A stretch of DNA of 64,000 nucleotides from JAGQYP01 sp041392305 (GTDB lineage: Bacteria > Bacteroidota > Bacteroidia > Flavobacteriales_D > Crocinitomicaceae), in the NCBI GenBank assembly GCA_041392305.1, contig JAWKMJ010000011.1, positions 1 to 64,000 on the forward strand. The letters run 5' to 3'. The notes beneath the pieces are model-generated. The model did no database searches, was not told where the DNA came from, and saw only the letters and a list, made by a program, of their open reading frames with translations. The translations under genes were made by a program, and so were the position numbers. Positions within the stretch are counted from its first letter, which is position 1, and each line of letters begins with the position of its first letter. Of this stretch, positions 1 to 7,428 are shown in pieces.

Positions 1-211
1 CATCCTTCAAAATATCCTTTTTGGACAGAAACAGTATAACTTTTTCCAATAGTAAATTTGGAGTAGTCCGACTTTGGTACTTTGTAGTCATAAGTTTCAT
101 CTGTATAAAGTCAACATAATGTTTACCAGTTAAGGGATAAAGTTAAGTAATAGTTTATTACCTTGAAAGCTAGCTTTCAAGGATTTTGAAAAACCCTTAA
201 AAAGTAAAATT

Positions 212-565
212 ATGGCACGTTCAAAAAAGAGAACTGCGGAAGCAGTAGTAAAAGACATCAAAAGACAAACCCGCAGACAATTTAATGCGGAAGAGAAAAT
301 TAGAATCGTACTTGAAGGATTAAAAGGAGAAGAATCCATCGCCGAAATATGTAGAAGAGAAGGGATTGCCCCAACGTTGTATTATAGATGGAGTAAAGAC
401 TTTATTGAAGCAGGAAAAAAGCGATTAAATGGAGATACAGAAAGAGAAGCCAACACTTCTGAAGTTAAAGACCTTAGAAAAGAATCTGATGACTTGAAAC
501 TTGTTGTTGCTGAACAAGCTTTGGAAATTAGAGTTCTGAAAAAAAGCTTACGTGGTCTAGAATAA
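212..565 (+). CDS. IS3-family transposase OrfA (HTH subunit)
   Basis: A 117-residue basic protein. Residues 20-65 form a helix-turn-helix of the transposase_8/HTH_Tnp type (FNAEEKIRIVLEGLKGEESIA, then a recognition helix ending in LYYRW). Residues 80-115 are a leucine-zipper-like coiled coil used by IS3 OrfA proteins for multimerisation. It binds the element ends and precedes OrfB in the -1 frame. The A7G run near its 3' end is a good slippage site, so an OrfAB fusion transposase is expected. Length and order fit the IS3 family; the subgroup cannot be fixed by eye. Confidence 0.88.
   Translation: MARSKKRTAEAVVKDIKRQTRRQFNAEEKIRIVLEGLKGEESIAEICRREGIAPTLYYRWSKDFIEAGKKRLNGDTEREANTSEVKDLRKESDDLKLVVAEQALEIRVLKKSLRGLE
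539..546 (+). promoter_or_regulatory. Programmed -1 frameshift site (A AAA AAG)
   Basis: Seven A followed by G lie ten codons before the orfA stop. Slipping -1 on A AAA AAG moves the ribosome into a frame that stays open through the orfA stop and runs straight into orfB. This is the same heptamer used by well-studied IS3-family elements such as IS911 and IS150 to make OrfAB. Confidence 0.7.
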
Positions 566-579
566 AGTTTAAGAAGTAT

Positions 580-1557
580 ATGCGATTTACTCAAGAAGAA
601 AAATTTGAGATAATCCGTTTGGTTGAAGACTCTGAGCTTGGTGTAAACAGAACTCTAAAAGAGCTAAATATCTCGAAAAGAACTTTCTATAACTGGTATG
701 GAAGATATCAAGAAGAGGGCTACGATGGTCTTGCTCCAAGAATACGAGCATCAAGTACCCAATGGAATCGAATACCAGATGAGATTAGAAATCAAGTAGT
801 AGAACTTGCTTTGGATATTCCAGAGCTATCGCCAAGAGAGTTAGCTCATAGTTTCACAGACCGAAAAGGATATTTTATCTCAGAGAGTAGTGTTTATAGG
901 ATACTCAAAGAAAGAAGGCTTATAACTTCACCAGCTTATATTGTGATGAAAGCAGCAGATGAGTTTAAGGACAAAACCTCAAGACCCAACCAAATGTGGC
1001 AGACCGATTTTACATACTTTAAAATCATTGGGTGGGGTTGGTACTACTTGTCGACTATTTTAGATGATTACAGCCGATATATCATCCATTGGGAGCTTTG
1101 CTCTACAATGAAAACAGAAGATGTGACAAGGTCGATAGAAAGAGCCTTAAACAAAACGGGATTAAATAAAGAGCAAAGACCAAAATTATTGAGCGATAAC
1201 GGTTCTTGCTACATCAGTTCCGAGCTGTCTGAGTATATGGAGGACAAAAATATGAAGCACGTTAGAGGAAAACCAAATCATCCACAGACACAAGGAAAGA
1301 TAGAGCGCTATCATAGGTCAATGAAAAATGTCGTTAAACTGGAAAATTACTATCTGCCTGGAGAACTGGAGCTGAAACTTGAAGAGTTCGTTGAATATTA
1401 CAACAATGAAAGGTATCACGAATCACTTCAAAATCTAACTCCAGCGGATGTGTATTTTGGAAGAGATATTGAAATCTTGAATAAACGAAAAAAGATAAAA
1501 ATGAAAACGATGAAAATCAGAAGAAGAAATCATCAGTTGCAAAGACTGAATTTATAA
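580..1557 (+). CDS. IS3-family transposase OrfB (DDE integrase domain)
   Basis: A 325-residue protein with an N-terminal helix-turn-helix (residues 3-50), an HTH_21-like linker, and an rve integrase-type catalytic core. The three acidic residues of the DDE triad are visible: D in MWQTDFTYF, D in LLSDNGSCY, and E in QGKIERYHRSMK. It cuts and joins DNA during transposition. It starts 14 bases after orfA and lies in the -1 frame, so most of it is probably made as the OrfAB fusion. No internal stop or deletion is seen. Confidence 0.9.
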   Translation: MRFTQEEKFEIIRLVEDSELGVNRTLKELNISKRTFYNWYGRYQEEGYDGLAPRIRASSTQWNRIPDEIRNQVVELALDIPELSPRELAHSFTDRKGYFISESSVYRILKERRLITSPAYIVMKAADEFKDKTSRPNQMWQTDFTYFKIIGWGWYYLSTILDDYSRYIIHWELCSTMKTEDVTRSIERALNKTGLNKEQRPKLLSDNGSCYISSELSEYMEDKNMKHVRGKPNHPQTQGKIERYHRSMKNVVKLENYYLPGELELKLEEFVEYYNNERYHESLQNLTPADVYFGRDIEILNKRKKIKMKTMKIRRRNHQLQRLNL

Positions 1558-1583
1558 CTTAAATTTAAGCTCCCTTGGTAAAC

Positions 1584-1953
1584 TTTAGTTTGAAGACTTA
1601 CAGTATGAACCAATACAAATCAAGAGATAATCTTGCCACTTCTTGTCTTTTTTAAGTTGGGTTAAAAGACCCAACATGACATTCCAATCTAGCCCAGAAC
1701 AGGCAGTTTTACTTCCTTGATTCGATTGAAATGGAAAAAGATATTAATAATAAACTAACCACAACAAAAAAGTATATTTAAGCTAAAATGTCTGCCTTTT
1801 CTCACAGTGCTGAATGCATACTGGTTTTAGGCAGTCGTTGTACTTCATTAAAAAATACAAGAGTAATTCTTACACCTAATATTTGAACAAGAGTAGTTTA
1901 TTTGTATTTTTACCCTCGTATACAAAACAAGTGTAATAAGGCCCCTTCAAAAT
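1584..1953. other. Non-coding stretch between the IS and the fic gene
   Basis: About 370 bases with no convincing ORF. It holds a 7-bp hairpin (GTTGGGT 1656-1662 with ACCCAAC 1669-1675). It also has a possible decayed attC-like site: CACAAC at 1760, CTGCCT (1792-1797) pairing with AGGCAG (1829-1834), then GTTGTA at 1837-1842. Its spacers do not match the three better sites downstream. The sequence just before the fic start (1920-1940) resembles the left half of the site at 3042 but lacks the right half. Confidence 0.4.
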
Positions 1954-3036
1954 ATGTTTGATAGAAAAGTCCCATATAATGATCTGCCTCCTCTTCCACC
2001 CAAGGCAGAAATAGAAACAAAGGAAGTTTTAAAGAAGAGCATCTCTGCAAGTCGAGCACTAGCACATTTGAATGGAGCCATAAGAAACCTCCCTAATCCA
2101 AGATTATTTCTTGATACCTTGCATTTTCAGGAGGCAAAAGCAAGTTCAGAAATTGAAAATATAATTACCACGAATGATGATCTTTTTAGATCGCTTGTAG
2201 CTGATAAAAAATTTGAAAATGCAGCCACTAAAGAAGTCATAAGTTACAAAGAAGCGATTTGGCTAGCACTAGATAAACTTGAGCAAAAGCCATTTATCAC
2301 AACAAACCTTTGTATCGAAATTGTTCAATGTATAAAGCAAAACACATCGGGAATAAGAACTACATCTGGTACAACTCTTTCAAATCTCAAAGGAGAAGTC
2401 ATTTACACACCTCCAGTAGGAGTAGAAGTTTTAAAAGAAAAAATGGCGAACCTTGAAAGATTCATCAACGAAGATACCACTCTAGATCCTTTAGTTAAAA
2501 TGGCAATCGCTCATTACCAATTCGAAGCCATCCACCCATTTTCAGACGGAAATGGTAGAACCGGGAGAATCTTACTATTATTAATTTTAAAACTTGAAAA
2601 CCTTCTTGACGTTCCCGCAATATTTCTGAGCAAATATATTATAGATCACAAAAACGATTACTATAAAAAACTGCGCAATGTGACTGAAAAAAATGATTGG
2701 AGCGGTTTCATTATCTATATGCTTGATATGATTGAGCAAACTGCAACCAAAGATTTACAGCGTCTAGAATCCATTATTTCAATGATGACCAATATGGCTA
2801 ACCAAATAAAGCAGAATCTACCAAAAATCTATTCTAAAGATTTAGTTGAACTACTATTCAAACTGCCATATACGAAAAGAAAATTCTTAATTGAAGCTGG
2901 ATTAGGAACACCTAAAACAGTTGGAAACTATTTAATTGCTTTAGAAGAGAATGGGTTTTTAAAGTCTGTTCGTGTTGGCAAAGAAAAACTCTATCTAAAT
3001 CAAGAATTAATGAATTTGTTAGATTTAAAAAAATAA
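1954..3036 (+). CDS. Fic family protein (class II AMPylator-type)
   Basis: A 360-residue Fic protein. The catalytic motif HPFSDGNGRTGR is at residues 194-205 with the active His194. Fic enzymes transfer AMP or other phosphate-containing groups from nucleotides to target proteins. The N-terminal Fic_N domain carries the inhibitory helix motif S-x3-E-N (Ser64, Glu68, Asn69), which blocks ATP gamma-phosphate binding in class II Fic proteins, so activity is probably self-restrained. Residues ~280-350 look like a winged-helix domain. It stands alone with no antitoxin gene beside it, and is followed six bases after its stop by an attC-like site. The target is unknown. Confidence 0.9.
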   Translation: MFDRKVPYNDLPPLPPKAEIETKEVLKKSISASRALAHLNGAIRNLPNPRLFLDTLHFQEAKASSEIENIITTNDDLFRSLVADKKFENAATKEVISYKEAIWLALDKLEQKPFITTNLCIEIVQCIKQNTSGIRTTSGTTLSNLKGEVIYTPPVGVEVLKEKMANLERFINEDTTLDPLVKMAIAHYQFEAIHPFSDGNGRTGRILLLLILKLENLLDVPAIFLSKYIIDHKNDYYKKLRNVTEKNDWSGFIIYMLDMIEQTATKDLQRLESIISMMTNMANQIKQNLPKIYSKDLVELLFKLPYTKRKFLIEAGLGTPKTVGNYLIALEENGFLKSVRVGKEKLYLNQELMNLLDLKK

Positions 3037-3041
3037 AAAAG

Positions 3042-3093
3042 TACAACAAAGTGTAAGGATGCATTAAAACGCATTTTACACCAAACCGTTGTA
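3042..3093 (+). repeat. attC-like folded site A
   Basis: A 52-bp site directly after fic. Outer arms are TACAAC (3042-3047) and GTTGTA (3088-3093). Inner arms are GTGTAAGGATGC (3051-3062) and GCATTTTACAC (3071-3081), which pair except for one extra base on the left arm. Spacers between outer and inner arms are AAA on the left and CAAACC on the right. Two nested arm pairs, an unpaired base on one side and unequal spacers match the architecture of integron attC sites. The outer arms differ from the RYYYAAC/GTTRRRY consensus at one position each. Confidence 0.6.
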
Positions 3094-3108
3094 TACTATT
3101 AAACAATA

Positions 3109-3627
3109 ATGAAATACAAATTTTTAATACCTGTTATTCTGCTATTTCTAAATTATGCTTGTGTAAATAACCTCCCTAAACGACAAATTGATAGAAAACC
3201 AACTTATAGAGAACTTGTTGGATTCTGGGAAATAACATCAAGCTCAATTCAATCCGTTGAAAAATGGCAAGAAAAATACCCTGATTGGGATAATGGTTTT
3301 CCCTATGAATCATTTTTTCTAAAGGAAGATTCTTCCGTATTAATGCCTTTAAAACCCAATAAATTATTTTGGAGAGAGAATTTTTCCAAGCAAAGTCTAG
3401 AAGATACATTAAAAGGAGTTTGGTCGATTAAAAAAGAACCTGTTATCTATGGAGATGACGATTCAACATATATCGTTTCTATCAGATTGGATTATTATGA
3501 AAATAGTAAAAGAACACATATGGAATTTTTGGATTTAATCATTGCCGAAGAAAATGGAGAATTAATTCTTTGGACATTCCTTGGAGACCCTGATCAAGTA
3601 ATTTATCAAGATTATAAAAAGAAATAA
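3109..3627 (+). CDS. Hypothetical lipoprotein in cassette-like array
   Basis: A 172-residue protein with a type II signal peptide: K-rich start, hydrophobic stretch, and a lipobox ending at Cys18 (LNYAC). The rest begins with LVGFWEITSSS, which resembles the first strand of lipocalin-like single-domain lipoproteins, but no family can be named. It is expected to be anchored to the inner leaflet of the outer membrane or the periplasmic face of the inner membrane. It is a single gene bounded on both sides by attC-like sites (A before, B after), which is the layout of a mobile gene cassette. Confidence 0.7.
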   Translation: MKYKFLIPVILLFLNYACVNNLPKRQIDRKPTYRELVGFWEITSSSIQSVEKWQEKYPDWDNGFPYESFFLKEDSSVLMPLKPNKLFWRENFSKQSLEDTLKGVWSIKKEPVIYGDDDSTYIVSIRLDYYENSKRTHMEFLDLIIAEENGELILWTFLGDPDQVIYQDYKKK

Positions 3628-3632
3628 CAGTA

Positions 3633-3757
3633 TACAACAACGGCTAAAGCGGCATGGCTAATAACTTAGAAATCATTAAATTCAGGCTTCGGGCCAACGT
3701 TCGGTCGATCTTGTCCTTCGGACCGATCGCCACGACCGTTTAGCCTAGATCGTTGTA
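3633..3757 (+). repeat. attC-like folded site B
   Basis: A 125-bp site after the lipoprotein gene. Outer arms TACAAC (3633-3638) and GTTGTA (3752-3757) are identical to those of site A. Inner arms GGCTAAA (3642-3648) and TTTAGCC (3739-3745) pair perfectly and continue as GCGG.. against ..CCG with one extra G on the left. Spacers are AAC (left) and TAGATC (right). The long loop contains its own hairpin (CGATC, GTCC, loop TTC, GGAC, GATCG around 3707-3729). Confidence 0.6.
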
Positions 3758-3836
3758 GCCAATTTGAAAACAGCAATGTAGTTAAAGTGATAAAACAATA
3801 AAGCCTAAAATAAGATAGTAGTAATACAATAAATAT

Positions 3837-4715
3837 ATGTCTCATAACCATTATCATAACAGTTCTGGGAAGAACCTAAAAGTTGCCTTTTTCCTCAATT
3901 TGGGTTTTACCATATTTGAGATAATTGGTGGTTTTTATGTAAATAGTGTTGCCATAATTTCCGATGCTGTCCATGATTTGGGAGATAGTTTGTCATTGGG
4001 AACAGCATGGTATTTAGATGAAAAATCAAAAGAAAAAGCAGATAAAAAGTTTTCTTTTGGGTATGCCCGGCTTTCCTTATTAGGTGCATTGATAAATAGT
4101 TTGGTTCTTATTGCAGGTTCAATTTATGTGATTTATGAAGCTGTTGGAAGAATTTTAGAGCCACAACATTCAGACTCTGGTGGTATGATGGTTTTTGCAA
4201 TCATTGGAATAATAGTAAATGGTTATGCAGCATGGAAAATGAGTGAAGGATCATCACTTAACGAAAAAGTGGTTTCATGGCATTTGTTAGAAGATGTTTT
4301 AGGTTGGGTAGCTGTATTTATTGTGGCACTAATTCTAAATTTTAAAGATATTCATTATTTGGACCCTGTACTTTCACTTTTAATTACTGTATATATTTTG
4401 TGGGGAGTGATAAAACGACTAAAAGAAACCCTATTTATCTTTTTACAAGGAGTTCCCAAGGATATGGACTTATTGAAAGTTGAACAGGAACTTTGTGCAA
4501 TAAGGAATGTCCAGTCCACACACCATACTCATATTTGGTCACTTGAAGGAGAGAATCACGTTTTCACATCTCATCTAAAGCTAAAAAATATAACTGAACT
4601 TCGACAAGTATTGGAAGTAAAAAAAGAAGTGAAAAACAGATTAAAAAAATATCCTTTTCAGCACTTTACTATCGAAATAGAATTGGCAGAAGAAACTTGC
4701 GAATTACTTGATTAA
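3837..4715 (+). CDS. Cation diffusion facilitator (CzcD/ZitB-like) metal exporter
   Basis: A 292-residue inner-membrane CDF transporter that exports Zn(II), Co(II) or a similar divalent metal in exchange for protons. It has a His-rich start (HNHYH), about six transmembrane segments, and a cytoplasmic C-terminal domain (residues ~205-290). Metal-site residues are visible in TM2 (D43, H46, D47, D50 within ISDAVHDLGD) and TM5 (HLLED, H149 and D153). The His in the TM2/TM5 tetrad favours zinc-type selectivity. It is followed after 21 bases by a methyltransferase gene; both lie between attC-like sites B and C. Confidence 0.92.
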   Translation: MSHNHYHNSSGKNLKVAFFLNLGFTIFEIIGGFYVNSVAIISDAVHDLGDSLSLGTAWYLDEKSKEKADKKFSFGYARLSLLGALINSLVLIAGSIYVIYEAVGRILEPQHSDSGGMMVFAIIGIIVNGYAAWKMSEGSSLNEKVVSWHLLEDVLGWVAVFIVALILNFKDIHYLDPVLSLLITVYILWGVIKRLKETLFIFLQGVPKDMDLLKVEQELCAIRNVQSTHHTHIWSLEGENHVFTSHLKLKNITELRQVLEVKKEVKNRLKKYPFQHFTIEIELAEETCELLD

Positions 4716-4736
4716 ATGTTGAATTCACAATAATTA

Positions 4737-5327
4737 ATGACTATGATATTGTTCCTATACTTAATAATATATTTTCTGTTGGTATTTGTGGTTAGGTCAG
4801 TTTTGTTGTGGAAGAAGACAGGAATTAATCCATTAACCTTTAACAAAACCGATGATGCTCACGGATTCAACGGTAAAATATTCACGATAATATCCATTCT
4901 CGAGTTGTTAATAGTCGGGTTATATGCCTTCAAAAATGAGTGGTACGAATATTTACTCCCTTTTTGGTATTTAGAGAATGAAACTTTGCAAAAAATTGGT
5001 TGGGGTTTTCTAATTGTTTCTTTGATTCTTGTTTGGATTGCACAAACCCATATGGCAAATTCTTGGAGAATAGGAATTGATGAAGAAAACAAGGCTAAAC
5101 TCGTGACGAACGGAATGTTTTCAATTTCAAGAAACCCGATTTTTCTTGGAATAATGGTTGCGAATATCGGTTTGTTTCTGATAATACCAAATGCGTTTAC
5201 CCTATTGATAATCTCACTATCAACAATAAGTATCAATACTCAAATTCGATTAGAAGAAGAATTTTTAAAGCGAGAATTTGGGAAAGATTACGAAGATTAC
5301 GCAAACAAAGTAAGAAGATGGATTTAA
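4737..5327 (+). CDS. Isoprenylcysteine carboxyl methyltransferase-like membrane protein
   Basis: A 196-residue integral membrane protein of the ICMT/PEMT family. The C-terminal half carries the family signature: GMFSISRNPIFLG before the last membrane hairpin, and EEEFLKREFGKDYEDYANKVRRW at the end, with the R..NP and EE motifs that hold S-adenosylmethionine. Substrates of bacterial members are mostly unknown; some methylate lipids or small molecules. It probably forms a two-gene unit with the CDF transporter upstream. Start ATG 4737 is preceded by only 21 bases. Confidence 0.82.
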   Translation: MTMILFLYLIIYFLLVFVVRSVLLWKKTGINPLTFNKTDDAHGFNGKIFTIISILELLIVGLYAFKNEWYEYLLPFWYLENETLQKIGWGFLIVSLILVWIAQTHMANSWRIGIDEENKAKLVTNGMFSISRNPIFLGIMVANIGLFLIIPNAFTLLIISLSTISINTQIRLEEEFLKREFGKDYEDYANKVRRWI

Positions 5328-5339
5328 AAAAAAACTGGC

Positions 5340-5397
5340 TACAACAACGGCTATAGCACATGCCCTGAGGGACACGTGCCATAGCCAAACCGTTAAC
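5340..5397 (+). repeat. attC-like folded site C
   Basis: A 58-bp site after the methyltransferase. Left outer arm TACAAC (5340-5345), spacer AAC, inner arm GGCTATAGCAC (5349-5359), right inner arm GTGCCATAGCC (5376-5386; one mismatch), spacer AAACC, right outer arm GTTAAC (5392-5397). The right outer arm departs from the GTTGTA of sites A and B, as would be expected if the bases after G-TT come from a different neighbouring cassette. Confidence 0.55.
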
Positions 5398-5450
5398 GCC
5401 ATCTAAAACCAATATCACTTGAATACGTTACCAATTTTTGGTATCTTTAC

Positions 5451-5465
5451 TACAGTAACTCTGTA
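5451..5465 (+). promoter_or_regulatory. Inverted repeat, candidate ParD operator
   Basis: TACAG (5451-5455), spacer TAACT, CTGTA (5461-5465), ending two bases before the parD start codon. A near -7 box TATCTTTA lies just upstream (5442-5449). ParD-type ribbon-helix-helix antitoxins usually bind such short palindromes to repress their own operon; the placement is what suggests this. Confidence 0.45.
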
Positions 5466-5467
5466 AT

Positions 5468-5716
5468 ATGGGAAAAAACACGTCAATATCTTTAGGAGAT
5501 CATTTTGAGAATTTCATCAATAATGAAATTAAATCAGGACGTTATGGCTCCGTAAGTGAGGTAATCCGAACAGCTCTGCGATTACTTGAAAGTGAAGAAC
5601 GGAGGCTAAACGATCTGCGTAATGCACTAATCGCTGGCGAACAAAGTGGATGGGTAGAGGATTTCGATCCGGAAGAGCATTTAAAGATGCTTCATAAGAA
5701 AAACCTAAATAAATAG
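5468..5716 (+). CDS. parD: Type II antitoxin, ParD/CopG family
   Basis: An 82-residue protein. The first ~45 residues are a ribbon-helix-helix DNA-binding fold with the ParD signature (SISLGDHFENFI..., then GSVSEVIRTALRLLE). The acidic tail (DFDPEEHLKMLHKK) is the flexible part that wraps and blocks the toxin. It dimerises, represses its own operon and neutralises the ParE toxin encoded 11 bases downstream. The pair lies after the last attC-like site, so it would be the distal member of the array; toxin-antitoxin pairs are common in such arrays, where they stabilise them. Confidence 0.9.
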   Translation: MGKNTSISLGDHFENFINNEIKSGRYGSVSEVIRTALRLLESEERRLNDLRNALIAGEQSGWVEDFDPEEHLKMLHKKNLNK

Positions 5717-5727
5717 GATAGGGTCAG

Positions 5728-6030
5728 ATGAATAAACTTTCCCTAAGTATTAGTTCTGAAGCCCTTTCAGATTTAGACAGAATATGGGAATATACTTTCA
5801 AAAAGTGGTCTAAAGAACAAGCAGATCGGTATTACACGCTTCTTATTGATGAAATTCAATTTTTAAGATCCAATTGCTTCACGGGTAAATCGGCAGAATA
5901 CATTCGGCCTGGTTATCGCGTGTCTTATGTAAAATCACATATCATTTTTTATAAAATTAGCGATAATCAAAAATTGGAAATAGTAAGGATTCTTCATCAA
6001 AGCGTTGACATTGATAAGTGGTTAGAGTAA
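5728..6030 (+). CDS. parE: Type II toxin, ParE/RelE family
   Basis: A 100-residue protein of the ParE/RelE toxin fold: N-terminal helices (LSISSEALSDLDRIWEYT, WSKEQADRYYTLL) followed by a four-stranded sheet (GKSAEYIRPGYRVSYVKSH, IIFYKI, LEIVRILHQ, then the terminal DIDKW). The pattern R..Y..SHIIFYKI..I..IVRILH.S.D is typical of ParE, which in studied cases poisons DNA gyrase. It is translationally linked to parD. Its stop codon is inside a 9-bp hairpin stem. Confidence 0.9.
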   Translation: MNKLSLSISSEALSDLDRIWEYTFKKWSKEQADRYYTLLIDEIQFLRSNCFTGKSAEYIRPGYRVSYVKSHIIFYKISDNQKLEIVRILHQSVDIDKWLE

Positions 6031-6058
6031 AAGCCTAAAATGAAGGACATTTACTCTA
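6023..6058 (+). terminator. Hairpin overlapping the parE stop
   Basis: TAGAGTAAA (6023-6031) pairs perfectly with TTTACTCTA (6050-6058) across an 18-base loop. There is no T-run after it, so it is a weak or non-canonical terminator, or a leftover recombination-site arm. Confidence 0.35.
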
Positions 6059-6121
6059 GTAGCCTTCAACCTTTCATTGTCTAAAACCTCTCCTAACAAA
6101 ACATTTCCCTACCTTTACCCC

Positions 6122-6901
6122 ATGCAAAAAACACCCGCTCCCGATCTGAACAAAATAGCCATTTCCAAAATGGAAATTGATCTGGAGCAACCTACCATTA
6201 TTTTTCTGCACGATTCTCTCGGCTGTGTCGATTTGTGGAGAGATTTTCCTGAAAAATTGGGAAAACAAACGAGTTGTAATGTCTTGGTGTATGACCGACA
6301 AGGTTACGGAAAATCTTGCCCATTTTCTTACGAGCAAAGAACCAATGCCTACATGGAATGGGAAGCCGATATTTTGGTGGAATTGCTGGATTTTTGGCAA
6401 TTGGATAAAGTCATTTTATTCGGGCACTCGGATGGAGGTTCCATTGCGTTGATTGCAGCAGGGAAATATCCCAATCGTTTTCAAGGGGTGATTACGGAAG
6501 GGGCACACATTTTCGTGGAGGAGATTACTCTGGAGGGGATTCGGGATGCGAAAGAAATCTATGAAACAACAGATCTTCATCAGAAACTGGAAAAATACCA
6601 TGGAGTGAAAACGGAAGCCATGTTTAAGGCTTGGTCGGACACCTGGTTGACTGAGGAGTTTCGTCTCTGGAATATCGAAGCTTTTTTACCTGGTATTACT
6701 TGTCCAGTATTGGTGATGCAGGGGGAAGAGGATGAATACGGTTCGCTCAAACAAGTGGAAGGAATTGTCTCCCAAGTTTCTGGTGGATGTGAAGTTTTAG
6801 TGCTTCCAAATGTCAAGCATACTCCACATAAAGAAGTTCCCGATCAGATACTGGAAAAATCTGCTAACTTTATTGCTCAACTCAAGATCCCAATTCAATG
6901 A
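6122..6901 (+). CDS. Alpha/beta hydrolase
   Basis: A 259-residue alpha/beta-hydrolase. The oxyanion-hole region (TIIFLHDSLG), the nucleophile elbow GHSDGG with the catalytic Ser, the acid Asp in VLVMQGEEDEYG and the late His in NVKHTPHKE are all present. The ATG at 6122 is chosen over the upstream TTG at 6077 because a promoter-like TACCTTTA lies immediately before it, inside the longer frame. No signal peptide, so it acts in the cytoplasm. It overlaps the next gene by four bases (ATGA), pointing to an operon. The substrate is unknown. Confidence 0.85.
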   Translation: MQKTPAPDLNKIAISKMEIDLEQPTIIFLHDSLGCVDLWRDFPEKLGKQTSCNVLVYDRQGYGKSCPFSYEQRTNAYMEWEADILVELLDFWQLDKVILFGHSDGGSIALIAAGKYPNRFQGVITEGAHIFVEEITLEGIRDAKEIYETTDLHQKLEKYHGVKTEAMFKAWSDTWLTEEFRLWNIEAFLPGITCPVLVMQGEEDEYGSLKQVEGIVSQVSGGCEVLVLPNVKHTPHKEVPDQILEKSANFIAQLKIPIQ

Positions 6902-7428
6902 TAGCATCAGAAACCCAAATTGAATCCATTTTACTTTCCGGTCCGTTGCAAAACATTCGTGTTTTTCAGGTCAATGACGATGGTCATCAAAATCAGGAAG
7001 TAGGTTATTTTTTGGTCGATGGAGGTATCGAATTGCAATTTCCAGGTGGGGTTTTTTCTGCCTGCTGGAAGGGAGAAGAAGAGCTGTTCGCTATTGAGGA
7101 TGATCATTTTGAAAAGGTATATGGTCAAACTAACTTTTTCGAATTACACAATTCCAATACAGCTAAACTGGATGCATTCAAAGGTCTGAAGGTTGTTTCG
7201 CACAAAATCCAAAAAGAAGAATTTGAATTCATTGCTGATTTCACAATGAATACAGAAAGAGCTGAGAAAATTGTGGGGGTCGATCTGGAGTTTGAAAATG
7301 AGAGAAGCCTCGAATTGGCTTTTGTAGATTATCATTTGGATAAAAATGGGGTGCCGGGCGAGTTTTGGCATGATCTCACCATGGAATTACTTATTGCAGT
7401 GGATCTGAAAGTGGAGATTAGAGACTAA
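6898..7428 (+). CDS. Hypothetical protein in hydrolase operon
   Basis: A 176-residue soluble acidic protein with no recognised family and no signal peptide. It is rich in beta-strand-like segments (YFLVDGGIELQFPGGVFSA; EEFEFIADFTM; LELAFVDYH). It overlaps the hydrolase before it by ATGA and runs without gap into the next gene, so the three are probably co-translated. The C-terminal half looks like a repeat of the same beta-rich unit, but the similarity is too weak to claim. Confidence 0.7.
   Translation: MIASETQIESILLSGPLQNIRVFQVNDDGHQNQEVGYFLVDGGIELQFPGGVFSACWKGEEELFAIEDDHFEKVYGQTNFFELHNSNTAKLDAFKGLKVVSHKIQKEEFEFIADFTMNTERAEKIVGVDLEFENERSLELAFVDYHLDKNGVPGEFWHDLTMELLIAVDLKVEIRD

Larger units (their letters stand above)
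120..1583 (+). mobile_element. IS3-family insertion sequence
   Basis: About 1.46 kb holding two transposase frames in the IS3 arrangement. The ends carry an inverted repeat: GTTTACCA at 121-128 and TGGTAAAC at 1576-1583, followed inward on both sides by an offset AAGGGA/AGGGA block. No 3-4 bp target duplication can be recognised at the two junctions, so the exact ends are uncertain by a few bases and one edge may have decayed. Both reading frames are intact, so the copy may be active. Confidence 0.8.

Noticed and set aside
1..120. Possible partial gene on the minus strand at the left edge (reads DETYDYKVPKSDYSKFTIGK and on)
   Set aside because: Two minus-strand frames are open, one has no start codon after an in-frame stop, and only ~36 codons are visible; the coding frame cannot be decided.
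1656..1675. Terminator of the IS transposase
   Set aside because: A 7-bp hairpin without a T-run, beyond the IS end; recorded only as a structure.
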